DNA of 17,394 nucleotides from Fidelibacterota bacterium (GTDB lineage Bacteria > Fidelibacterota > Marinisomatia > Marinisomatales > UBA8229), in assembly GCA_003535775.1 (NCBI GenBank), contig DPYO01000145.1, positions 1-17,394 of the forward strand, given 5' to 3'. The translations under genes were made by a program, and so were the position numbers. Positions 1 to 6,658 of the stretch are shown in pieces (positions within the stretch are counted from its first letter, which is position 1; the number at the start of each line of letters is the position of its first letter). The notes below the pieces were generated by a model. It saw nothing but the letters and a program-made list of their open reading frames with translations. It ran no database searches and was not told where the DNA came from.

Positions 1-3000
1 TGGCTTTACCTTTAAGACTAAAGTTGTGTGGTTCTAATTTAGCCAATCCCCCGCTGGTTAAGGTAATATCGCCAGCCTGAAATGCACGAAGCCAGTATCC
101 ATTCCCGGGGCTCAACATATCATCCACTACATAGCCACCATTAAATCCATATAAAGTTCCTGGAACAATAATAGTATCCGGATCAAAAACAGAATAAATG
201 GATACATCCTCCGAAAGTCCAGAGACAAGGTTCCAGTCCTCGTTTAAACTGATAGTAAGTGCATTGATTAGCGTTCCATCAATAGTGGTGCTTCCGGCAT
301 TTGCAAATCTCAACCAGTATCCTTCACCTTGAATGAGACTTGTTGCAAGGGTATATCCACCATCAAAAGAGTACAATGTTCCTTCTATTGATTCGGGAAA
401 TATAAGATTATAGGAAGCATCTACAACCCCGAGGGGCAAACCAACCATGTTCCAGCTTTCAGTGTAGGATATGGTCATACCTGTGCTGAAGCTGTGCCTG
501 ATGATTAACCGGTTGAATGAAGGAGAAAAACTATAACTCTCCATCTCTTTCATATCCTCTGAAAAGAACACCCCTCCTACAGCATCCATCAATGTATAGG
601 TTCCTTCTCCAAGTTCATCCACGTTCCAGGACAGGGTAACCTCCTGGGTGCCAATATCCGTCTGAAAATCTACCGCCCACTCTGTCATCCCTCCTTCTGA
701 AGGTACAGAGCGCATGTCTACGTAAAATCGGTCATTGACAATGGAATTATACAGTGCAGCATCCCAGGAAGGAGGCGGCGGTGCAGGAGGTGCATATATA
801 TCTAACCAGTAATCATATCCTTCCGTTGCATCCGGGAATATTCCTATCTGTAAATGTATCGGCCACGAAAGCGTATCAGCAAAAGCAGTCAGGGTGATAA
901 AGGGAGGCATAGTAAAAGGTACGGTTGACTCAATTCGTTCCGGTGCTCCGTTTAATAGCCCATCATTATTGCCTGCAGTTGCATCAAAGGTTATATTTCC
1001 TCCATCCTCATCAAATCTCCAATAGCCTGCCAACCCTTCGGAAAGAGGATCTATCCTGTCATGCATATCTGCCTGAATCTCCTCAAATTCCCGGGCATGG
1101 TCCCAAATCCGAACCTCGTCCAGCATACCTGCAAAATAAATATCATCATACACAGAAGCACCCAAAGAAAGAACAGCTCCTTCCGCCTCTGCCAACGTAT
1201 TGCCGCATGTTTGAGCCTCGTACACGTTACCGTCTAGGTATGCCGTCACATTGCTGGTTGAAAAAGTCAAGGCAAGATGGTGCCAACCTTCGGGCTGAAG
1301 TTCGCCGCCGCCAAGAACCAGTATATTATCACCGCAGGAATTCATTATTTTGACCTCAAGATTTCCTAAAGACGAAACGCCCATTTCAAAATTTCTGCTG
1401 GAGGAACTTATAGCAGGCTGCATCAGTGCTTCGGACCCGCCTGGAGGTGTCCAGTAAAGCTGAGCCACAGCATCCCCGCCATTTTCATAATATTCCATCA
1501 CACATTCATACATACCGGCTGTGAGATAAATGCTGCCATACCTGCTGGTCGCGTTTTGGTCATACCAGTGGTCTAAGACGGGTGCACCATCAATGTAGAG
1601 CCTCACACCATCATCTGTGTAACTCCTGAAATTATATACTCCCGAGGTCTCTGCATGGATGCTCCCTGTCCAACGTACCTGATAATCATCATTAGGGATG
1701 GAAGGATCAGGACTGCCATTCCCCCAATTGAAATCAATGACCTCATCCGGACGCACAAGCACAAGATCACCAAATGGTGGCGAAGCACCTGCTCCGCCTG
1801 TGCTGTAGTACTCTCCCATAAATGAGGAAGAAAAAATATCAAGGGCAGAGTGTGAAATAATAACATTATATCCGAAACCCGGGCTGGAAGCGACAAGATT
1901 AATCCAGGCAGAAACAGTAAATGATTCAGAACCTTCATCGAAAATACTGTTCAGGCTATTCTCAGCGATCTCTATATAATCATCCTCACCATCAAAGCTT
2001 ACAGCCTGGCCTGGACCATAAAAGACGTACGTACAGCTCCCGTCCTCTATAATATATCCAGAATCATAATTATCTGCTATTGGATCAGTACAGCCTGTGC
2101 AGGTTGAATTGTCTCCCTCACATTCTCCACAATCATCCAGCCCGCCGTTATCAGCAAATAGATACTCTGAACCAATACCTATATAGCCCTCACAGGCTGA
2201 AGGGCCCATGTATCCATTATAAGATTCATCGCTACAAATTGGGGTCCAGTCCCCACATTGATCGTTGCAGTCAACATACACATTGTCGCCACCGCATACA
2301 CCGCAATCATCAATGGGATCTGTGCAGGATTCAATAACCACTTCCGCCATATAGGGATCACTCTCCAGTCCGAAACTACTGGTAACCACTAAGCTTACCT
2401 GGTAAACACCTGGTGAGGTGTAATAATGAACAGGAGAAGGTTCACTGGAATAATTCCCATCTCCAAAATCCCATGACCAGGACGTCAGCTCAATGGAATT
2501 TGCAATCATTGAAAGGTCAGTGAAAAAGACAGTGGAATTGTCAACCTCAAAATCAAAGAATGCCGTTGGCGCTTCCAAGAAATAAGTTGTAATAAACAGT
2601 GCAGAACCATCGTCCAATTCAGTCGCAGCTGGAGCATAAACATTGTCAAAAGTGTATTCCAATCCGTCATTACTCATATGATTTTCGATTCCAATTGTAC
2701 AATAGCTGCCATGGGTAGGTGTACCGCCGCCGTAATATCCAGATGAAGTATTATTAAATATTTTATACTGAATTTTTATATTCCCATCACCATATGGAGG
2801 TGCCTGGGAATTGTATAAAATAACCTGGAAAGATTCCACTGAGTTTTGGTTTTGGGTCCGCATATCCGACCATTCAAGAATTGCAAATTGATTAGCCGGA
2901 TCAAAATATCGAAAAACATCGCCTCCACTGGATGTTTTTAGATCATCCCAAAATGCCGCAATCATTGGAGAAGGACCTCCTGCACCTGGGACAGGATAGT

Positions 3001-5932
3001 TTCGGAATGATTCCAAGTCCGATTCACCCATTGCTATCCACCCGTTGGAATTGACTGTTATTTTTTCGTAATCAATACCATAAAATCGGAACGTGAAGGG
3101 GAGATCCACTACCTCTGAAGAATTGGAGAAATTACCATTCCCATTATCTGATAAATTCAAATCTGTACCGTATCCTCCATATCCAGGATCAATTTCATAC
3201 CAGTCATACTCAAGGGCAAGACCATATTCAGTATCAGCCATATCATAGATGTAATATCCGTAAGCATCCGGGCCCATTGGATCTGATTCGGACACTTCTC
3301 CGATCTGTAATGTGAGTGTTTGCTCATTATCATAGCCATCGGCATTATAAAACCGTACTGTTAAGGGAATTAATGTTCCATTTACTATATCATTTCCCGT
3401 AGAAATCGTAAAACAATCCAAACAGGTAACCACTTCATCCGGCTGGATGTCCCCCCATGATCCGTCTCCATCTATAACTTCAACCAAATCTTCACTATAA
3501 GTTAATTCACCCATTACATTTTCCACAGTTACAGACCCGTTGTTTTGTATCGAAACAGGAATGTCAATCGTCTGATTTTTTTCTATAAATGGATCATTCG
3601 TAATAACTATATATCCGCCTTTGATCACGAGTGGGACAGCACCTGTCCATTGGTTATTTTGATCATCTTCTATATGAATCCTTAGTCCTAAATCTTCCTC
3701 CTGAAGAGCTGATGGATCTAATATCATTGTAAATCCATCCCCCAGGGAAGATTCACCCGCATCAATGGCTCCATAAGATGAGCTGCTATCTATAAACGTA
3801 ACAAAGGGTGAGGTAGATTCCAGAGAAGCCTGAAGCCCGGTTACATTTAACGAACCAAAATTTTTCAATGGGATTTGAAGATCAACAGTTTCCCCGGGAT
3901 TGAAAATTCCATCCCCCTCCTCTCCGTCGTCCACTGTCAATTCCTGGGTAGGATCCACATTAACTAATCTCCCTGTGATCGTAATTTCAAAAGATCCTGT
4001 AAAGGGAATAAAATTTCGTTTTGTTACAGTGATGTTTACTTCACCTCCATAATTATAGGATAAATCCAAAGTTACATTTCCATTATTATCGGTAAAAGCA
4101 TTGAAAAATATTTCATCATTATCTTTATATACTGTAATCATTGCGTCTTCAATAACCATTCCGTTAACTGCATACACATGCGCATTTACATCTAAAAAAT
4201 TGGTCCCAAATGGAATTTCTTCATCGAATTGTACATTCATATATTCAGGTGTATCTGTCCACAGATGGGTTGCTGGATCTCCCATAAGATTATTCCATTG
4301 TGTAAATGCATTTATCCAATTATATGGGTTGGTGGGATAGGCATTAAACAAAACTAATTTTCCATGAGCAAGCCCACCTCCTGCTGTTTCTATGTTCTTG
4401 GCAAAAATGCCATCGTAAATCCCCATATTAATAATATTATTGAATAGGGTGTGTGTGTTCCATGTGGAGGTTGATATTCCTGCAATGCCCCCTTTTGGAT
4501 TGGAAACAGACCCTGCACGCAAAAATTTTTCAGAAATACTCGTATGATCTTCGGCAAAAGAACCAGTTCCGCATGTTATTACAGTAGCAAGGGGCAACAT
4601 ATATCCGTTATTTGCTGCATCAATATGTGAATTGCTAAATCCACTTACACCAATATACCCGCGATAATTGAAATACAGTACACCCTCGTTCAACTGATTC
4701 TGCATCCAGCTTGACCAACCCCCTCCTGATGTTTTTATCCTCACATCCTCAAATCCATAGGCAATAAGAACTTCTTCCACGTATTCATTCGTAATAGCAG
4801 TGGAAATACCTGAAGAACTTGGATCACCTATCAAAGCTGCTTTTTCAAAATAGGGAAGCATGGATGATGCATAGGTTCCCTTCTCATAATTCAGGATCTT
4901 ATTTACAACAACGGCCAAATCAGTTGAAGAACGCACGGAAATCCTTCCGATTAACACTTCAGGAAATAAATCATCTCCATCCAATTGACTGAAAGGATGA
5001 TCACCCTCGCACGCACTTCCATAATTATTATGTCCCCAACCCTCATAATAAGTGGGAACATTGAAAGAGCCACCTACATCACCCACTAATGCAACAAACT
5101 CAGGCGGTGGATAAAACGTGTCATAGACCTCCTGAATGTAATTCTTAATGGAATAGGCTGAACTCCCTGTCTCGCTCAATGACGCTGTATATACTACATA
5201 TCCACGCTGATGCCTCCAGTCCACCAGCTGCTGAAAATATGGATTACTCTCAGAATTGCCGCCGCAAATATAAAGGATAGCCGGTTCCTGAAACTCCGTA
5301 TCACGATCCCGATCCTCATAATTCAATACCAATGTTGAATACAACTGCTCAAATACCCTCGAAGGTAATCTCTCTGACCTTCCCTCCTCTTCTCTCTCCT
5401 CTGATTCTGTTACCTCAATCTCCATCTCATCAATGACCTCCAGTGTCCGCTCTACCGGATTGTAACGATATGGAACCACACTGATGTTCAATAAATTCAA
5501 ATCCCTCATCACTAAACGGTCAGAAACCTGAAGAATAGAACCAGGATAGACAGCATCTTCTTCATAAAAGGACGCATCCATATAATTGATCACCCCAAGG
5601 GCTTCTGTCTTCTCTTTGTTCTGAAAAGGAAAAACTTTTATATCAGGAATAATGTGAGAAGACACTACACTGAAAGAAACATCATATTCCCTGCCTGGCT
5701 CCACTTGAACTAACGTAGAAAACAGGGGAAGTTCAGGCCGTCCGTAATCAGTGGTCGTTCCACCGTTCAACGGAATGAATTTTGTGTATTCTCCCTGAGT
5801 TTCAAAAGATACATCCCCAGGGGTAAAATTCATCAGCGTCTTCCCGGTTTCACTGTCCTGAAGAGTGAATTGGGCACATAAAATGCTTAACAAACAAACT
5901 GCTGTTATTGATCTTGTGACTCGTTTTATCAT
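1..5932 (-). CDS. Giant secreted multidomain protein with gingipain-like (peptidase C25) domain, C-terminus outside window
   Basis: Open without a stop from ATG at 5932 to the window edge, at least 1977 residues. Residues 1-20 are a signal peptide (MIKR, hydrophobic core, cleavage near CA|Q). Then come a propeptide-like region (about 25-200), a C25 caspase-like fold (about 215-560; GDH at 310-312, GRISV, Cys454), Ig/CARDB-like beta domains (about 565-900), a nidogen-like region (about 935-1110; NSNGWIAMG, AFWDDL), PKD (about 1125-1200; WDFGDG from 1154), a 12-Cys region (1203-1300), a LamG domain with a PA14 inserted (about 1306-1645), a Pro-rich linker (about 1714) and two C-terminal repeats. 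This is the usual build of exported surface proteins that end in a type IX sorting domain. That tail would lie beyond position 1, so T9SS export is inferred. Peptidase activity is uncertain because the expected catalytic His is Tyr426. It could be an adhesin or a C25-like protein with altered chemistry. A weak GAGAG precedes the start, and the promoter candidate is in the gap upstream. Confidence 0.88.
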   Translation of the reverse strand, partial: MIKRVTRSITAVCLLSILCAQFTLQDSETGKTLMNFTPGDVSFETQGEYTKFIPLNGGTTTDYGRPELPLFSTLVQVEPGREYDVSFSVVSSHIIPDIKVFPFQNKEKTEALGVINYMDASFYEEDAVYPGSILQVSDRLVMRDLNLLNISVVPYRYNPVERTLEVIDEMEIEVTESEEREEEGRSERLPSRVFEQLYSTLVLNYEDRDRDTEFQEPAILYICGGNSESNPYFQQLVDWRHQRGYVVYTASLSETGSSAYSIKNYIQEVYDTFYPPPEFVALVGDVGGSFNVPTYYEGWGHNNYGSACEGDHPFSQLDGDDLFPEVLIGRISVRSSTDLAVVVNKILNYEKGTYASSMLPYFEKAALIGDPSSSGISTAITNEYVEEVLIAYGFEDVRIKTSGGGWSSWMQNQLNEGVLYFNYRGYIGVSGFSNSHIDAANNGYMLPLATVITCGTGSFAEDHTSISEKFLRAGSVSNPKGGIAGISTSTWNTHTLFNNIINMGIYDGIFAKNIETAGGGLAHGKLVLFNAYPTNPYNWINAFTQWNNLMGDPATHLWTDTPEYMNVQFDEEIPFGTNFLDVNAHVYAVNGMVIEDAMITVYKDNDEIFFNAFTDNNGNVTLDLSYNYGGEVNITVTKRNFIPFTGSFEITITGRLVNVDPTQELTVDDGEEGDGIFNPGETVDLQIPLKNFGSLNVTGLQASLESTSPFVTFIDSSSSYGAIDAGESSLGDGFTMILDPSALQEEDLGLRIHIEDDQNNQWTGAVPLVIKGGYIVITNDPFIEKNQTIDIPVSIQNNGSVTVENVMGELTYSEDLVEVIDGDGSWGDIQPDEVVTCLDCFTISTGNDIVNGTLIPLTVRFYNADGYDNEQTLTLQIGEVSESDPMGPDAYGYYIYDMADTEYGLALEYDWYEIDPGYGGYGTDLNLSDNGNGNFSNSSEVVDLPFTFRFYGIDYEKITVNSNGWIAMGESDLESFRNYPVPGAGGPSPMIAAFWDDLKTSSGGDVFRYFDPANQFAILEWSDMRTQNQNSVESFQVILYNSQAPPYGDGNIKIQYKIFNNTSSGYYGGGTPTHGSYCTIGIENHMSNDGLEYTFDNVYAPAATELDDGSALFITTYFLEAPTAFFDFEVDNSTVFFTDLSMIANSIELTSWSWDFGDGNYSSEPSPVHYYTSPGVYQVSLVVTSSFGLESDPYMAEVVIESCTDPIDDCGVCGGDNVYVDCNDQCGDWTPICSDESYNGYMGPSACEGYIGIGSEYLFADNGGLDDCGECEGDNSTCTGCTDPIADNYDSGYIIEDGSCTYVFYGPGQAVSFDGEDDYIEIAENSLNSIFDEGSESFTVSAWINLVASSPGFGYNVIISHSALDIFSSSFMGEYYSTGGAGASPPFGDLVLVRPDEVIDFNWGNGSPDPSIPNDDYQVRWTGSIHAETSGVYNFRSYTDDGVRLYIDGAPVLDHWYDQNATSRYGSIYLTAGMYECVMEYYENGGDAVAQLYWTPPGGSEALMQPAISSSSRNFEMGVSSLGNLEVKIMNSCGDNILVLGGGELQPEGWHHLALTFSTSNVTAYLDGNVYEAQTCGNTLAEAEGAVLSLGASVYDDIYFAGMLDEVRIWDHAREFEEIQADMHDRIDPLSEGLAGYWRFDEDGGNITFDATAGNNDGLLNGAPERIESTVPFTMPPFITLTAFADTLSWPIHLQIGIFPDATEGYDYWLDIYAPPAPPPPSWDAALYNSIVNDRFYVDMRSVPSEGGMTEWAVDFQTDIGTQEVTLSWNVDELGEGTYTLMDAVGGVFFSEDMKEMESYSFSPSFNRLIIRHSFSTGMTISYTESWNMVGLPLGVVDASYNLIFPESIEGTLYSFDGGYTLATSLIQGEGYWLRFANAGSTTIDGTLINALTISLNEDWNLVSGLSEDVSIYSVFDPDTIIVPGTLYGFNGGYVVDDMLSPGNGYWLRAFQAGDITLTSGGLAKLEPHNFSLKGKA
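38..475 (-). repeat. Two tandem protein repeats of about 73 residues near the C-terminus
   Basis: Unit 1 has W1827 in SWNMVGLPL, then GTLYSFDGGY and GEGYWLRF. Unit 2 has W1900 in DWNLVSGL, then GTLYGFNGGY and GNGYWLRA. The two Trp are 73 residues apart. The repeats are diverged at the DNA level, so they are old protein repeats rather than a recent duplication. Similar W-N-GYWLR units often precede a C-terminal sorting signal in large surface proteins of this kind of bacterium (recollection, not checked). Confidence 0.75.
998..2017 (-). other. LamG-like domain split by an inserted PA14 domain
   Basis: Residues about 1306-1645. The first LamG part opens with AVSFDGEDDYIEI and FTVSAWINL. The second resumes at about 1505 with GWHHLALTF (W1550), TAYLDG, LDEVRIWD and GYWRFDE (W1638), the normal second half of a concanavalin-like LamG fold. 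Between them, residues about 1371-1500 form a complete PA14 module: FMGEYY, VRWTGSI, the GVYNFRSYTDDGVRLYIDG core, and AQLYW at 1490-1494. LamG and PA14 modules usually bind carbohydrate, so a glycan-binding role is a family-based inference. Confidence 0.8.
1433..1822 (-). other. PA14 domain nested in LamG
   Basis: Residues about 1371-1500. The conserved sequence order is an FMGEYY first strand, WTGSI, SGVYNFR, DDGVRLYIDG, LDHWYDQ and VMEYYENGG, then LYW. It starts just after the LamG strand NVIISHS and ends before that fold continues, so it lies in a LamG loop rather than beside the domain. Confidence 0.8.
2024..2326 (-). other. Cysteine-rich repeat region
   Basis: Residues 1203-1303 contain 12 Cys (first at 1203, last at 1300). 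Two units have the form DDCG-C-GDN (DDCGVCGGDN and DDCGECEGDN). The last has the form CTDPIADNYD, then EDGSCTY. Such units recur in secreted proteins of Marinimicrobia and some Bacteroidetes. Disulfide bonding or Ca2+ binding by the Asp/Asn-rich loops is inferred, not shown. Confidence 0.75.
2333..2560 (-). other. PKD domain
   Basis: Residues about 1125-1200 of the giant protein. The diagnostic WDFGDG starts at residue 1154 and is followed by SSEPSPVHYYTSPGVYQVSLVV, the canonical PKD pattern (shown here in two parts: SSEPSPVHYY, then TSPGVYQVSLVV). PKD domains are beta-sandwich spacers common in secreted proteases and adhesins. A spacer or binding role here is inferred. Confidence 0.9.
4253..5290 (-). 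other. Peptidase C25-like catalytic domain with Tyr in place of His
   Basis: Residues about 215-560 of the giant protein. The order of C25 landmarks is intact: an opening strand with CGG, the GDVGG strand, GDH then LDGDDLFPEVLIGRISV, an FNYRGY segment where gingipains have a GHG segment, the TCGTGSF strand with Cys454, FLRAG, PKGGIAG and a closing LMGDPATHLW. In gingipains the His of GHG and the Cys about 30 residues later form the catalytic dyad. Here the His position is Tyr426 and the Cys is kept. His436 and His463 lie close by in sequence, but no motif supports either as a replacement. Confidence 0.8.
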
Positions 5933-6062
5933 TATTCTCTCATAAGTATTTGCTGTATAGCAATTGGCAAATGGAGCAGAAGTTAAAAATATGGTTTTTA
6001 AATGACTTATATTTCTTCATTTTAACTACTAATAAAGAAATATCATTCAAAAGTACATTAGA

Positions 6063-6091
6063 ATTATACACAGTAAATAGCAAAAAACCAA
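6063..6091 (-). promoter_or_regulatory. Candidate sigma-70-type promoter for the C25-like gene
   Basis: On the minus strand TTGGTT (6091-6086) is followed after 17 bases by a perfect TATAAT (6068-6063). A start near 6056 would leave a leader of about 124 bases before the ATG at 5932. This assumes E. coli-like housekeeping promoters; a Bacteroidetes-like sigma factor might use other elements. Confidence 0.45.
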
Positions 6092-6106
6092 TCGAGTGCT
6101 TGGAGA

Positions 6107-6122
6107 TGTGAGGGTGATCACA
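6107..6122. promoter_or_regulatory. CRP/FNR-family operator-like palindrome TGTGA-N6-TCACA
   Basis: TGTGA at 6107-6111 and TCACA at 6118-6122 are separated by GGGTGA, matching both half sites and the spacing of the CRP consensus. The centre lies about 58 bases upstream of the start predicted from the TATAAT box, close to the -61.5 position of classical CRP-activated promoters. A third TGTGA follows at 6127-6131. A regulator of the C25-like gene is inferred; no such regulator gene is in the window. Confidence 0.45.
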
Positions 6123-6141
6123 CTCCTGTGATAAACACAGG
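6117..6141. other. Overlapping inverted repeats (alternative hairpins)
   Basis: ATCACA (6117-6122) pairs with TGTGAT (6127-6132) around CTCC. CCTGTG (6125-6130) pairs with CACAGG (6136-6141) around ATAAA. The two stems share bases and exclude each other, and both compete with the TGTGA/TCACA pairing. No T-run follows on either strand, so these are not ordinary terminators. They may be by-products of clustered TGTGA/TCACA motifs. Confidence 0.4.
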
Positions 6142-6160
6142 AAAAATTTCTACCACACGC

Positions 6161-6181
6161 AAAAGCAGCATTTGGCATGCT
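6161..6181 (-). terminator. Weak terminator-like hairpin after the orphan secreted protein gene
   Basis: On the minus strand AGCAT (6181-6177), loop GCCAA and ATGCT (6171-6167) are followed by GC and TTTT (6164-6161). A 5-bp stem with four T is poor, so readthrough into the C25-like gene is quite possible. Confidence 0.2.
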
Positions 6182-6208
6182 CCTTTTCCGCAGGGGAACT
6201 ATGAAATT

Positions 6209-6640
6209 TTATTTATACTTTCTCTGGGCCTTCAATAAGAGTAGATTTGCTTTCTCTCTCTCGCCATCCTGGTCAACTGAGACAATCCTGATTGCTTTTA
6301 CAATGGGAATGTTTCGATTATCATAATTGGAATAGAGCGCATCCATATGTGCTGTGATCAAACCCAGGTCATACTCTACCTCCGTAGAAATTTGCTCATC
6401 CAGAATATCATAAAACCGTTCTATGTAATAGGGCTGAATCCACCCCGGATGGTGTAGATACTGTTCTCTCACCTGTCGCTTGTGATAAGATTTTATTGCA
6501 GCCGTAGAGGCATAAACACCATTGACAAAAGCAATCTTAGCTTTTTCCTCCAGGGAATTCCAATAACCTACAGGTGCCGTATTTTGGGCACTTCCGAATG
6601 TTAGGAGTCCAAAAAAAAAGAGAATAATCTTTCGTTTCAT
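6209..6640 (-). CDS. Small secreted protein of unknown function
   Basis: This 143-residue protein has a signal peptide (MKRK, FFFGLLTFG core, probable cleavage near SAQ|N). The mature part has no Cys, is mixed alpha-helical by eye, and is rich in Tyr, Lys and Glu. Visible patterns are FVNGVYASTAA near residue 40, a YYIERFYDILDE helix, and MDALYSNYDNRNIPI, followed by a Lys/Arg-rich tail. I do not recognise the family. The LY-N-IPI pattern reminds me of small periplasmic proteins, but that is not enough for a name. AAGGA six bases before the ATG is a good ribosome binding site. It starts 18 bases after the nadE stop and is probably the last gene of that operon; the C25-like gene follows after 276 bases. 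No catalytic motif is visible. Confidence 0.75.
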   Translation of the reverse strand: MKRKIILFFFGLLTFGSAQNTAPVGYWNSLEEKAKIAFVNGVYASTAAIKSYHKRQVREQYLHHPGWIQPYYIERFYDILDEQISTEVEYDLGLITAHMDALYSNYDNRNIPIVKAIRIVSVDQDGEREKANLLLLKAQRKYK

Positions 6641-6658
6641 AATTTTCCTTCCATTTGA

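Larger units (their letters stand above)
5933..6208. other. Non-coding gap upstream of the C25-like gene
   Basis: This 276-base AT-rich stretch separates the orphan secreted protein gene from the giant gene. It holds the promoter candidate, the CRP-like palindrome, overlapping hairpins and a weak terminator-like hairpin, each listed separately. Two short ORFs cross it: minus strand 6020-5940 (26 codons, ending 7 bases before the giant gene's ATG) and plus strand 5971-6111 (46 codons). Neither has a good ribosome binding site, and I do not call them genes. Confidence 0.7.

Noticed and set aside
925..1353. Plus-strand ORF of 142 codons
   Set aside because: It lies antisense to the LamG region of the giant gene, has a His/Pro/Tyr-rich composition typical of antisense translation, and shows no domain or ribosome binding site.
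5940..6020. Minus-strand 26-codon ORF just upstream of the C25-like start, possible leader peptide
   Set aside because: The start context is weak, there is no regulatory codon run, and nothing shows attenuation. It is kept only as a remark in the gap entry.
5971..6111. Plus-strand ORF of 46 codons in the intergenic gap, ending inside the CRP-like palindrome
   Set aside because: There is no ribosome binding site, the composition follows the AT-rich DNA, and it overlaps the promoter of the opposite strand. A run of this length can occur by chance.
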